DNA from: Morinoia aosen | Lineage: Eukaryota > Arthropoda > Malacostraca > Amphipoda > Talitridae | Reading direction: 5' to 3' | NCBI GenBank assembly: GCA_030386875.1 | Contig: CM059563.1 | Location: 18,863,936 to 18,927,935, forward strand | DNA: 64,000 bases | Part shown: positions 34,511-47,000 of the stretch, piece by piece | Layout: the number at the start of each line of letters is the position of its first letter | Position numbering within the stretch: the stretch's first letter is position 1 | Made by a program: the position numbers and the translations under genes | Notes under the pieces: generated by a model | Databases searched by the model: none | The model's input: only the letters and a program-made list of their open reading frames with translations | Told to the model about the DNA's origin: nothing

Positions 34511-34551
34511 ATAAAGTGGTCATTTGCTATTGCTATCAGATAGTTAACGTG
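34511..34551 (+). CDS. Candidate 41-nt coding exon
   Basis: Bounded by ttcttacag and gtaaga, both good splice sites. Entered in phase 1 it reads KVVICYCYQIVNV after a split Asp codon and leaves in phase 0, matching the terminal exon at 35482. Very short, so the case rests on splice-site quality and phase. Confidence 0.3.
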
Positions 34552-34907
34552 GTAAGAATATTAATTTTATCTTGTCAGATTATCTTCCAAGAAATACTAA
34601 ATTTTCCTTGTACACGGATGAATAGCATTGGTAGAAGGATTATTCATTTTTATGAACATGTGAACAAAGCTTACACCGAAAAGGTAACAATTTTATAACT
34701 GCTTTAGTGTAACTTTTTCAGAAGTGATAATTTGCTCCAGTGGTCCCTTTATTAGCACCGATGAAATATAATTTTATCCCAAAATTATGTGCTGAACATT
34801 CATAAGTAACAATTTCTTCCTGTGATTCTATAATGAACATTAATGATGTAGTAATTCGAGATGCTCGTCATGTCGTCTCAGGAGCAAAGGATAGGCCATA
34901 GGGTTAG

Positions 34908-35250
34908 TTAAAGTAGATTTGTCTGCCCTATATATACTATGGGGACTGGCGCCTCCAGGGGGATACTGTAAGGTTGGCTCAGTGATAAATAGGCCTTTAG
35001 GACTTCATTCATGCCCACTTAGCTTTTTTCGGTTTTCATGCATTCTATTCAATCTTGAATTTGTCTTTTCTTCTTCTTATTTGTCTGTTCATACTTGCTA
35101 TGTCTATGCGCGGGATATCCTGTGTGTGCAGTAACATACCTTATGCATTTATTCCCCGTTTCCCACAGTCCGTACACAAAATGAGTTTTTCTCCTCGCTC
35201 TCTTTAGATCACCAATCATGTGGCTAGAGAGTCTTCAACTAGTGTACTCA
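34908..35250 (+). mobile_element. Unclassified short retroposon, diverged copy
   Basis: Same layout as the main family but more diverged: ctatggggactggcgcctcc, agggggatactgtaagg, ttttcggttttcatgc, and a final gctagagagtcttcaacta. Probably an older subfamily. No flanking duplication is visible. Confidence 0.55.
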
Positions 35251-35481
35251 TGTAAAAATGTTTGTCATGTAAATTTTGACCTCTATTTTTCACGAATGAA
35301 ATAGCTGTGGGCATGTATTGTGAAATAATGTTCCTTATTTTTACTTTTCAACAATTACGCTATTTAAAGCCTTCAAAACGCAATTTCTGGAAGCCTCACA
35401 CACTTAGTGTGTGTTTGATACGTATTATTCGCGCATCTCGGGTGTAAAAGTGTAACTGGTGTGTTTTTGTTTTGTTTGCAG

Positions 35482-35586
35482 GTTTCGGTAATGAGAATGG
35501 GATGCGGAGTGGATCTGAGAACGAGCACCAGTCTCTCTTCACCTACCACTGACGGGAGCGGGAGGGACTCTGAACCTTTTAATTGA
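35482..35586 (+). CDS. Candidate terminal coding exon of an unidentified plus-strand gene
   Basis: A strong acceptor (ttttgtttgcag) is followed by 34 codons and TGA: VSVMRMGCGVDLRTSTSLSS, then PTTDGSGRDSEPFN. The composition jumps from AT-rich to balanced exactly over this stretch. A second frame from the same acceptor is also open for 23 codons (GFGNENGMRSGSENEHQS...). The first choice fits the phase left by the exon at 34511-34551; the second would fit a direct join from 27309. I do not recognise the protein. An AATAAA lies 245 bases after the stop, inside a retroposon. It would end tail-to-tail with the Echinus-like gene. Confidence 0.42.
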   Translation, partial: VSVMRMGCGVDLRTSTSLSSPTTDGSGRDSEPFN

Positions 35587-35725
35587 TAGAATTGAGCGCG
35601 TGTTTTCCTGTATATTATCTGTGCGTCGAAATTAGTTTTATGTTTACTTGTCTACAAATGACACAACAACTGAAAGCTGTTCCTGGGACTTACATTTTGA
35701 AGCTTACATATTTGCGTTTGAATGT

Positions 35726-36076
35726 CCTCCCTCAGGGGGGGTACAACTATTGGATCTTCGGGAATTAGAACTCCCAGGGGGAAAATGTGAGGGTCCGAGC
35801 TGAGATGTAGGTTGGCCTTCTTTTTGTTGAAATAAAATGTTTTTTGTTATGTTAAGGACCACTTTTTATCGGTTCACTGCTGTCCTGTTTTTCAACCCCT
35901 ACTACTTTCTTCTTGAACGTTTATCTTGTGTTCTTGAACTTCTTTCTCAACTAACTATTCCTATGCCCTTTCTGCAGAGATTCTGCGTTCCCTTAACTCC
36001 TTACTAAATGGTGCCTTCCTCTTCGGAACGCCTTTGTTCCGGTTAGAGAGACTTGAAAAATCAATCTAATCTAATC
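35726..36076 (+). mobile_element. Unclassified short retroposon, copy d
   Basis: Nearly full length, from tccctcaggggggg to a tcaatctaatctaatct tail. The flanks tttgaatgt (35717-35725) and ttttaatgt (36077-36085) match at 8 of 9 positions, a probable decayed duplication. It lies 140 bases after the stop of the proposed plus-strand terminal exon and contains AATAAA at 35831-35836 in sense. Confidence 0.78.
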
Positions 36077-36377
36077 TTTTAATGTATGAGTAATCGAATA
36101 GTCCCGTGTTTTAACATGTTCGCGTTTCTCGTAACTACGTTCTTGATAAATTTGCTCTTTTTACCATTTCATGCATAACTCAATTGACGTGCCGTGCATG
36201 GTTTCGCCACAACTAAAAATTTCAGGTTTCGCAGTGACTGTGCGTAACTAAAATTATTCGGTATGAATCGCTGTGCTTCTTTTCTTTACGTTAGTACTTG
36301 ACTATGCTTCATCGTTTGAAAGTATGTTTTTACGTTTTACTTTCTCTGCTCCACTATTATGCGTTGTTTTAAGAAGT

Positions 36378-36710
36378 CCCCTCAGGGGGAGGCAACCATT
36401 AGACTATGGGAATTAGCGCTCTCAGGGGGAAAATGTGAGGGCCCGAGCTGAGAGTTATAGGTAGGCCTTCTTTTTGTTGAAAAAAATGTCTTTGTTATGT
36501 TATGGACCATTCACTGCTCTGTTTTTCAGCACCTACTACTTTTTTCTTCGACTTTGATCTTGTTTCATAATCTTTCTCAACTAACTGTTTCTATGCCCTT
36601 TCTGCATAGATTCCGCGTTCCCTTAACTCCATATTAAATGGTGTCTTCCTCCTTCCTTTCTTTGGATCGCCATTGTGGCGGATAGGGAGGCTCAAACTAA
36701 CTAATAAACT
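36378..36710 (+). mobile_element. Unclassified short retroposon, copy e
   Basis: Starts cccctcagggggaggcaacc, slightly shortened inside, and ends aactaataaact. Flanks gttttaagaagt (36366-36377) and gttctaagaagt (36711-36722) match at 11 of 12 positions. Confidence 0.82.
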
Positions 36711-36722
36711 GTTCTAAGAAGT

Positions 36723-37644
36723 GCAGGAGCATCAAAACTATTTCAGTGCGGTGACTTATCAAAACTATATTTTAAAACAAATATATTTTCACATTCTAAT
36801 ACCTAATGTACTAAATATTTGTACTTAAGTTACAACCTATACATAACATTTTGCCTTTTACGTTATCAGGAACAATTTTATTTGATTTAATTTGTAATAT
36901 TTCACCTCACATATACAGGAATTTTGCTATTTAAACACAAATATTTTACTCACGCAGAGGGTTCTGATGAATTACAACGCTAAAGTGAATCCTGAAAATT
37001 CTTTATTACGTGATTATGATATGAATGATACCTTAACCTTTCTTACATTTTTTTTCATGAAAACTCCCAGAGGATGTAGTGAAATGATTTCAGATGTAGT
37101 GAAATTCGATTTTTGAAAGTATTTATTCCCATTATTAGAAATATAATTTTGTTTTTACTCGTCATTGTCTGGTTCATATTGAGCGACTGGCCGTGCGACT
37201 GGATATATTATACAATTCTTTCAGAAACAATTATTCTTTCACATTTTGGCTATGTGTAAATATTGTTCTCAGAAAGTGACCAGAAAATATTCCAAGTTCT
37301 ACATGCATTATTTGCAAAATAAAGACTTTGAAAATAGCTGTGCTTTTAGTCGACTTTAATAGTTGTAAGCCTTCTAATAGCCGTCGACTGAATTTAACTT
37401 CGAGACAATGATTTTATTGTTCCCTACAATCAATTTGCACTTAGAAAGGATTTTTCTTCAAAATTATCGATTTTAGTTTCTTATTTTACTTGCCAAGTTA
37501 ATTTTTCCAAAATATTATACAGATGCTTGTGTTCAAAATATTCAATTTATTTTTATTTTAGTTAGTCGTCTAGTTTTGTTTCTGACAAACTCTATAAGAA
37601 GCATTCCTGGGACCAACTAAGGTTTTTGAATTTAAAAATATATT
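36723..37644. other. Intergenic, nothing supported
   Basis: Very AT-rich DNA between the two proposed convergent gene ends. Confidence 0.5.
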
Positions 37645-38105
37645 TTCATCACATATACCCATCAAAATTAAATTTTCTGTGGAAAAGAAATGCCGCAGGT
37701 ATCTTAGGAGACATGCTTCAATTCTATAATAGTTACCGGTTAGGATTGTATTTTCTTCAAATAAAGAACATTATAAAGAAGAAAACTGTTTTCTGTTTAT
37801 TTACTACTAACTACATTATTTTTTTCGACTGGAATTCTATAATAGTTACCGGTAAAATTTCATTTTCTTCAATCAAAGAATAATACAAAGAAAAAAATTA
37901 ATTAATTTAATTTACCGCTAACTAAATAATTTTTTGACTAAAATTCTACCATAGTTACCGGTTAAAATTTTATTTTCTCCAAGAAACAAATATTAGAAAG
38001 AAGAAAACTGATATCTCTTAATTTACCACTAACTAAACTATCTTTTGGAACCGTTTATCGAAGTTACCCAAAATTAATGTTTTCTGAAAATTTTATTTGG
38101 AAGAG
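37645..38105. repeat. Tandem array, ~111-bp unit, ~3.5 copies
   Basis: attctataatagttaccggt recurs at 37721, 37834 and 37943 with a degenerate fourth at ~38050; between them are tctccaa-type, aaagaagaaaactg and ctaactaaa blocks. Confidence 0.8.
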
Positions 38106-39874
38106 AATAATTTGAATGGTAACTAATATAAATTGCTGGCTTCTTGATTAATCGCTTGTTTCGAGATGGTGACTCAAATTTCAACACTACACAGCACGTT
38201 TCGGTATCTTTACATTTGGGATTAATCCAGTCAGTTGCTCCGTCTTTATTTCACGCGGATCAGTGGAAATGATGAGTAAACTATCAAGTTTTTTTAAATG
38301 GAAAATTAGTGTTTCGATAATCTTAGGAATAAGGACAACGTTCAATCGCGTCTCAATTTATTAATAAAGTATGAACATGCCTAAGAAACGTTAACTTACG
38401 ATATAATTTGTACAATTTGGAGTCCTTAATTTTATACAACAAAAGATTAGACATTTGATTTTGGCACTCGCTAATAAACGCCAATTAACTCACAAATATG
38501 AGCTAAAATCATTACTACATTAACAAAAAACAATGAAAAATATCGTTCACAACCGCCCGTTGAATCTTTATATATAATGTAATTTGAGAGTTATCCTAGT
38601 AAAAAAACTTCGCAGCGGCACATGGACGGACGATAAATCGAGTCATGATACATCTCAGGTTCCTAATAGACCTACATAACTTACGTGGTAAAAATATACT
38701 TCATAACAAGCACATGAGATCAATCAACAACCTAGCCGCGTTATTAGGCTTGTGGACGTGAGCGTCAGTACTAGGTAAAGGGAGTAGAAAGTCATGGGAT
38801 ATTTTAAGACAAACTTCCGGAAAACGTCATCATTTGCCGTGCTTGAGAGCTCTCCGCACCCCTCAGAAATCTGAGATACATGCTCGAAAATAACTTTCTA
38901 TGCCAAGAAAATACAAGTATAAAATCTATCAGCGCAAAATATGATTGCTTTCGAATGTTTGGATGGGACACGGGTGACGTTGCAAATTCAAGCAAAAAAA
39001 TAATATTTTTCTTTTCGCCTTTCCCATTCTTCTGCTCCACAATATTACAAGTCATGATATTCACCCACTCACTTTAAAATTAACATTATGCATAAATACA
39101 GGCACAAGAAATAATTAAAAATGTAGGGGTAAACAAGACAATAAATTCTAACTGCTATTCAACTTTATATTGAGAGATTTGAGCGATAATTGAGAGCTGA
39201 ATGCGAAAGACATGTTCAGGCTCGCGTTACCGGGAACCATTTACTTATGACTAAAAATAATGCCGAAATGCACCACGCTAAAACCCTAAGCTCGACCAGT
39301 TCGTAAGCTTCTCAACGCTTAAATGACTACCACCTCCCAGCCATGGCGAAGAAGGAATTTCAGCGACCGTGAAGCACAGTCAATGAATTTTTCCTCTACG
39401 CGACCGGTGACCGTGGCAAAAAACAGGCGAAACATGGAACATGGTAAAATTAAGAAAATTATACAGTCGAGACCGATATAGTTCACCAGTTCACATAGTA
39501 TAATTTGCGCTACGACGAAATCGTACTGTGAGATACTCCGTAAAGTTAGACGTCGCAATTAACATAAGTTAAAAGTTATTTCTAATGGATTTAAAGTTCG
39601 GCGCGTTCACTCAAATATATTCTCGAATAATGAGCGAACATGAGTAGAAGCATAAACTTTCCGTCGATAACTCTTAAGTGTCCAGTAGCAGGCTAGCAAC
39701 TCATATAGCCTCATAATCGTGCAATATGAAGTAAAGTTAAAAATGTAAAAGTACGCTATGCAAATGGCACAAAACTTAGGAAACATGAGATCGAAATGAT
39801 ATCACAGTTTGCAATTTTAGAAAAGGAATTACAAACAGTCGTTAAGAATCTTAGATACTGTCACAATTAGATAA
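38106..39874. other. Intergenic and 3' UTR of the Echinus-like gene
   Basis: The stretch from ~38340 up to the stop codon is presumed 3' UTR if the AATAAA at 38357-38362 is used. No other feature. Confidence 0.4.
38357..38362 (-). terminator. Possible polyadenylation signal for the Echinus-like gene
   Basis: This is the first canonical AATAAA on the minus strand after the stop codon, about 1.5 kb downstream. No AATAAA occurs nearer; weaker variants such as AATATA near 39165 could serve instead. Weak evidence because the region is AT-rich. Confidence 0.25.
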
Positions 39875-42800
39875 TCATGACTTGGGTTTGAATCTGGACA
39901 TATAAAAGTTACAGTCGGAACAGTAGACAGAAGGAGGAGAAACTGCCTTTTTGTGGCATAAATTGCAAGGCTGGATAGCTGTTTTCGGAGCAGTAGAGAT
40001 TGTACCGGACGATGGAGATATGGTTGGTGAACCGGCAGCATTTTTCTTTGCACTTTTATTCACAGTAGAATAAATAGCGTTAGGGTCAAGAGGGCCCGCA
40101 AAATGTCCGGGTCCACTGGATGACGGTGGTGATTGTTGTTGCTGCTGCTGCTGATTTTGACCAACGGACGATTGCTGTTGCATATGAGATGAAGTAGGCG
40201 GTAAAGAATTGGTGGTTGACGTTTGTTGTGACTGGGAACTCGATGGTGGAAGGTGGTTGCGTGCGGGTTGCCCGTGCTGTCTTTGACCAATAGTAGCGCC
40301 TCCTCTCCCAACGCTACCATAACCCTCTGGCATGTGAGCGGGCCCCCCTCTGGAGGCCGTAGGTCCATATCTGCTGGGTTGTGTAGAAGGAGGGACTCTA
40401 ATTTGATCCTGCTGCGTTAGGTGAGTAGGATAAGGCACTTTTTGGTAAGGTGGCATCTGTAGCTGTTGGCCGTTGTAAGAACGAGCCTGCTCTCCTAAAT
40501 TACTATTCTGTCGAGTCATCATCGGACCTCTTGCTTGCAGATCAACTGGTGGAACTCGATGTTGATGAACTTGCTGCTGCTGTGCCGCTGCATGATGATG
40601 GTTATGAAGCTGCTGTCCTTGATGATGAACTTGTTGTTGGAGTGGAATCTGCTGCTGTTGCATTTGTTGTTGCCTGAGCTGGATAGTAAGAGGGTGAGGC
40701 GGGGGTTGGTAGTGCGGCATTGACGGGTTAATGGGAGGTCGCAAGTTGTTCCCATTTAGTTCCCTATTAGAAGAGGCGACAGAAGCTTGTGAGGGAGGAT
40801 ATTGAGGGACATTACTACTTTGTGACGTTTGCTGAAGCTGACCACTTTGGTTGCTTTCATTTCTATTACTTGAATGATTTACCTGATTGTGAGGATTCAT
40901 TTGAGAAGCTGGAACTCCGTTGGGTACGACACGACAATTTGACAAATTAGGGTGAGGTGGAGGTTGATAGGGAGGAGGTGGTCGGTACTGAGGTGCTGTA
41001 GTGGCGCAATTGGGAAGTGGTCGGTTGCTCGCGAGTACTGGCTTGCCAGGAGGTTGAGAACTAGAAGATTGATTCTGAGAAGGCCCTCTGACGCTACTCT
41101 GTTGTATAGAGTTGCAACTTGATCGTGATGCAGTAGAATCAAAAGAGTTATTCGTATTTTCTTTGAGTGCCGACTGTGGTGCCGCGTCTTCTGATATTTG
41201 AGACCTACTCAACATTGGTGATTCGGGTCCAGGAGATGATGATGTCATTGCTGACTTCAAAACTCGCTCTAAAATAGGGTTAGGGATGTAAGCGTCTTCC
41301 TCTTCATCTTCAGCAGTAGCTACTAAAACTACTTGGTCACAAAAAGTTACGCTTTTCTTAACTTTTTTCTTGGCTTCTTCCTTTGCTCCTGGATCCTTGA
41401 TTGCAGAATTCAAGTCGCTGCGTCTGCTTAGAGAAGGTGTTGAAGCCTGCTTTAAAATGCCAGTCTCTGAGGGTTCAGAACGGAGCGAGGAAGACGAGAT
41501 TTGCTTCAAAATGCCATTTTCTGTACTTTCAGCTCTGTTCCTAGCACCGTTACTGTGCATGAGGCGACTCACCTGACCACTCTGAGATGGGAAAGTTAAC
41601 GAATTGCACTGCGTGTACTCGCGATTAAACAGCTCCGGATCTATTTTACCATCGGAGTTATCCTTCCCGCGAACTAACGCGCAGTCTACTTCGTCGACTC
41701 CTTCGCTAATTGAAGTTTTCTCAAATTTATTGGCAAGATTTTTTACGAGTGAAGACGGTTCCTCGTTAGTCCTACCATTTGTTTGAATAGTTTCAGCATC
41801 AGATGACGTTGAGTTGTGTCTTCGCCGCAGCGCAGCTTGTTTCGCCTGCAACTCTTGCAGCCAACTACTGCCGCTGTTACTTATTGCGTACCGCTTGCCG
41901 TTACCCGACTTGTCTCTCTCCATGCTGTTCGTCTGATAACTTCCCAAGTCTCTCTTTTGACATGATGTTAGTCGCTGCTTCTTCTCCTGCAGCTGAGCGA
42001 GAAGGCTTGACGTGTTAGCTGCAGAATTATCTTCGCATGATTGCTTCTGGCTAGAATTATCTTGTGTATGGTGGTTAACCTTGTTAAATTGAGTTTCAGC
42101 TTGGTTAGTAGACGAGACATAGTCAACAGTTTGGTGATGATGAATTGATGAATTATTGGAGTTAGAAGGCGGGTTAGTAGTAGTTAGCGGAGAGCTGCTT
42201 GATGGCGGTAATAACCCACGGTTTTTAAGATCTTCCACGGCTTCTTCCAAAGGAGGTGGAGGAGGCGGGAAATCTTCACTGCCTTGCCTCGAATGGACAG
42301 GAGCAGGAGCACCGTGGGGTTGTTGTTGTTGTTGTTGTTGTTGCGATGAGTTGATGAGGTCGTCGTTACTGTTAGTAGGATTAGTATGGTTAGTAGAGAT
42401 GGGATGATTGTTGTACTCTATACCTCGGGGATTTGTGTCATAACTCGGGGTCTGTGGAGGAAGGTGTTGTGAGGGGAAATTCCCTTGAATTTGATTATTA
42501 TTGTAAGGCACTGACATTAGTCTATGTTCATTATTATAAGAGTCGTACTGCAGCTGTGCTTGAGTTAGTGGCACCTGATGCCCGAATTGATTTTGCGAGC
42601 CAGACTGATTTCTCTTGTCTACAGAAGTATTATCTTCGAAGAAGCCTGAGTTATTATTATATTGGTTATTGTAATATTGGTGCTTCTGATGATGTAACGC
42701 TTGATTGTTATTATACGCTGCTGAATGGGAGGATGAGTCTCCGTACTGTTGATTCGTATGCCCAATTTGATTATTGTATGACAAATTACGATCAGTTTGA

Positions 42801-44094
42801 GGTTCTCGATGAACATCGGCCTGGACCATCATTTTATCAAAGTTATTATTCTTACTAGCATGAGGTTCAGCATAAGCTTGTGAATAAGGGTTCATTTCTT
42901 TTTTCTGTTTTGAATTTTGGATCTGGCTCTGCAGCGAGGAACTGATGTTGTCATACTGATGTAAACTCTGATTGTAAGGCAAAGATTGCGGTTCTTTCCG
43001 AATGTTAGCGTTGTTGGCATTCGAATTCAGCTCAGGAGTGAAACTCCTAGGAGGAAGAGCTGGAGGAGCTTCAGAATCCAGAGGGAGAGGGTGTGGGGGC
43101 CTCCTTTCGTTCGAGGAATCTTGAGCGAGAGTTTTGCTCTCGCCTCCCGAAGACTGTGAGAGTTGGGAGGACGTGCGCTGCGGGATAGGAGGAGGAACTT
43201 TTGTGGCAGCCCCAGGAGGCGGTAAGCCCTTCCCCACGCTGCCATGGAAACTTTTCCTCATGAGTTTACTGCGTTCCAAGTTTGGGTTAGCGCTACAATC
43301 TAAATTTCCCTCACTCAGGTACCCTGCCATAGCCTTCTCAGATGGAGTAGTTGGTCGAGACAGGCTACGAACTTCCTCTTCTTGGAACTTCTGTTTATCA
43401 TCTTCCTGACCTTCGCGCAGATCTGGCATGCTTCTGTTTTTTCGCCGCATCAGGCCCCCCATTAGCAATTTTCTTCTTATTTTATGTTGTTTCTTAGCCA
43501 CTGGCTTTTCTTCTTCATTAGCTTCCGCTGACGCACTCGTATCTACGGAGGAGCCTGTCTTAGAATCGGCGGATTTACGGCTAGGGCTTTTCTTATTACT
43601 TGGATCGCTCGAGTAATCGCTATCGTCAAGCTTGCCCTGTTTGTTGCGTTTATCTTTACTGCTTTTGTCTTTCTTTTCGGTTGAGTTCTTTTTGTCTTTA
43701 CCACTCTTTTTATCGGTTTCGCTTGCTTTGGGTGAAGATCCCGTAACGGTGGCGGAAATGGGCGCTATCTTATCATTACCACCGATTTTCTTGCCTTTCT
43801 TTTTAGGGAGCGTAGCATAGATTTCTATGTTATTTTGAACATTGCCAGAGGCAGCACTTTCGGCTTCAATCTGGTGATTGTTCTTTGGATCTGGAATTGT
43901 GGCGCTCGATGATTGAAGTTTCTCGACAGTTTGCGCAAGGGTCTCGGCCGCATCGAAGTCATTCTTGTCTCCACTTGACGCGTCTCGCGACCCCTGGCGG
44001 CTGTGCTGAGCTGAAGCTTCGCGAGAATTTTGCCGTGAGAGCCGAGACCGTTGGGAGTCGCGCGAATTTTGGCGGCTGTGCTGGGGTTGGCCAT
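39875..44094 (-). CDS. ec: Echinus-like terminal exon: ~1,400-residue disordered tail ending in a Cys motif
   Basis: One uninterrupted frame runs from acceptor tttccag to TGA. In order from the visible first residue: RS/QNSR repeats (~700-740), IYATLPKKK (~789), a Lys-rich stretch, [18 protein letters not shown] (~905-922), [10 protein letters not shown], a Gln run beside PPPPPP (~1285-1310), coiled-coil-like [15 protein letters not shown], then [16 protein letters not shown] followed by an acidic run (~1610), His/Gln runs, and finally a C-x2-C-x11-C-x2-C motif (~2072-2090) 11 residues before the end. Simple-sequence Gln runs are CAG/CAA mixtures. An exon this long is unusual, but the frame has no break. 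Open frames on the opposite strand are compositional shadows. Confidence 0.93.
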
Positions 44095-47000
44095 CTGGAA
44101 AGAAATATAATTAATATTTTCTTTCGAATATCCCAAAAATGCCTCTTTTTAACAAATAAATTCTCTTCAACGATATGATAATTTGGAAGATCATCGGAAA
44201 CTGACTTACTGAAAATCAACAGTAAAAGAACTTTGTGATTAATTGAACTTAGCGCGAATAACCCATTTCTTCTTAAATGATTGTAATTATGAAAGCGTTT
44301 TAGCGCATTCTTTCTTCTACCCAGTGCACAGACAGACAATCGGCATTTGGAAAATTCCGTTCTCTGATAATGATTTTCAGAGTTATGTGATTAAGAGTCT
44401 AAACTGACAATTTTTTTGCGAAATAACTATTTCTGTTAATATTGTTATAAATATTTTTACACAAGACGTTGGTAGAGTTAGTAAAACGTGACCGAGTGGC
44501 ATAATTTTAAATACTAAGTTGGATCTCATTAGCATAACGTGATATGAATAAGTTATAACTTTTTAAATCGGCGGGCAACATAATACAAATCTATCCCCTA
44601 TTCGCGTGGAAAACCACCACTCAATGTCTAACGTATTGCATCAAATCTTAAATAACTTACCAGATGAGCGTACAAGTTTATCTTCATGATACTAAACCAT
44701 ACAAAATTCGCATAGTATTATGGCAACAAAGTTCACGATTTAAATCGCTCATACCGAGCAAACACAACTAATTTTTTACTCTCATCGATAGCTGGAGGTT
44801 GCATTCATCATGGTAGATCCTGACAAGATTTTGTGTAATACGAGCTTAAATCTTTATGTCTTTTTGTAGATTTTTATGTTCGTGCGTCCGAATAACAAAT
44901 ATGTTACAAGATGCAAACGTCATCGTACGTTCTCCAAGCCATATACAGCATATAAACTTAAAACAGCTACACTGGCAATTTGCATCTTCAGGCCAGAATT
45001 GAAAACATTCATCATATCCAGACAACAAGCTCACTGATTTAAACGCACAAATCTTAGACTTAGGCTAGTATGTTTGATTTCATCACTAGTATTTTCCAGT
45101 TTAGCATGCTCTACGAACCTGTTTTATGGAGTCCATCCCAGGCGGCTGCTTCTGCTTGTATGAGTATGCGTCTGTGGAGGGACCTGCCGCGCATCACGCA
45201 GGTGTTGTGTTTCATTTGCGCGAAGGTGAGAGACTGCGCGTTGTTGTAGGGCGCACTCATGGCAGCACGCGTCTTCGCTGAGGCTTGGTTGCACAAACGC
45301 AAAGCTCCCTGCACGTGAATTGATGTTTAACAATGGTAGATAAAATGATTGTAGATTAGATTAGATTTTAGTTGAAGCCTCCCTAGATAGTGATGGTAAT
45401 CGAAGGAAATTAACAGTACACGTGAATTGATGTTTAAAACGTTTCCTGCGATGGGTTAAACTGAAGTTCAATATTCAATTCAAATTTCAAGTCAAATGTA
45501 GTCCAAAATTTTAAAAAATATATATTAACAGGATTGTGTAATCATTTAGTTATCGTTAAGTATTTATAAAAGTTGAAGTAGTGACTGCAGGTCGGCCAGC
45601 CGCATTATGAAAATCCCTTCAGTGACCACCGGTAGGTCCCTTCGCAGGAAACGTGTTTACAATTGTAGATACCATGATAGTAGCCGAAAGTAATTAACTG
45701 ACAGGTAAAATTTGCAAGCAACAATGCAGGGTAGTTTCACAGCCTCAAAAAAATGAGTTTGTAGTATTTTATATTTTAAGGCAGGGTGCTCGATGAATGT
45801 AAAGCACCATAGCTATTCCTCTCCATAAATTGTTTTTGATGACCATACATATTAGAGACGTTTTTCGTATCCTCCATGGGTCAATGACAGCCCTTGCTTA
45901 GGAAGTTTCAACTACTCATGCAATATAAGCTACTAGAGGGCTCTTAAATTTGAGCGATTTAAAATGAACGTAATTTCACACGTTATGCAGCAATTGTTTT
46001 TACAATAGAACGTTTCCTTTTCATTATCATTAGTGATGAAATATGTGAAGCATTATCATATGTGACGAAAAATGTGACGCATTATTATAAGTGATGAAAA
46101 CTGTGCAGGCGAAGGATGTGAAGTATTCAAATTACTTGTAAATCTCCAGCCTCCTCAAGGGATCGCGCCTCCTCCAGCAAAGCGTCTGCGGCGAAGCAGA
46201 GAGTCTCGCACGTCATGCCAACCAGCGAGGGGTCGGTGGTGTGAGTTGGGGGTGGTTCCTGAGCTGCTTTCTGCTGCTGACCTCCCTCTGGAATCTTCTG
46301 AAGCTGGAACGAAAATGAAAAATGAAGACTACTGTACCTGAATTTTTTTTTACTGCAATAACATGCATGATGCGATTGCACCGCTGTTTTTAAGAAGCCG
46401 TGAAAGTGCAGTTGTTTTGAATCGTTAGTTGGAAGGCAGTCGTTGGATTGCAGAAAAATGTCTTAATTTTCAACATGCCACATTCCAGAGATTAATATCA
46501 GTCTAGTATACTAATGCAGTGAAGAAATATTCTCACTTGAGAAATTAGCTTCGGAATGAACATGACGCAGTAGAAAAAACGCTTACCTGCAAGTTATGCT
46601 TCAGTGACTGCTGCAGAGGGTAAGAGTCGTTGGACGACAAGGAATACGAATCATAACCAGCATCATTAGGCGGCTGGTGACTCCCGTTGGCGTGCGAAGG
46701 TTGCTGCTGGTGCTGTTGAATGCTGCTTGGATGTACTTGCTGTTGTGGGTGGTGGTGAAGCTGCATGTTGAGCACGGTTTGATTACCCCCATGATGAACA
46801 CCAATACCCAAATTTGCATATTCCGGATGTCCAGTTGACGAACTGGATGATTTGGCTGGAGATGAGTTGTTGGACGACGATGACGACGTGCCGGTATTCT
46901 TGCTACCAACGATGAAAGGAAAATTGTTTTCCAAAGATGTAGAAGAAGACGAGGAAGCGCTGTTCCTGTCGCCACTCCAGTTGCCCGAGTCGCGTCGTCG

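Noticed and set aside
40000-43820. Several plus-strand frames of 60-140 codons across the long Echinus-like exon
   Set aside because: They are antisense shadows of a Gln/Pro/Ser-rich coding exon: Cys and Leu runs mirror the CAG/CAA repeats. The minus-strand frame is continuous and family-matched.
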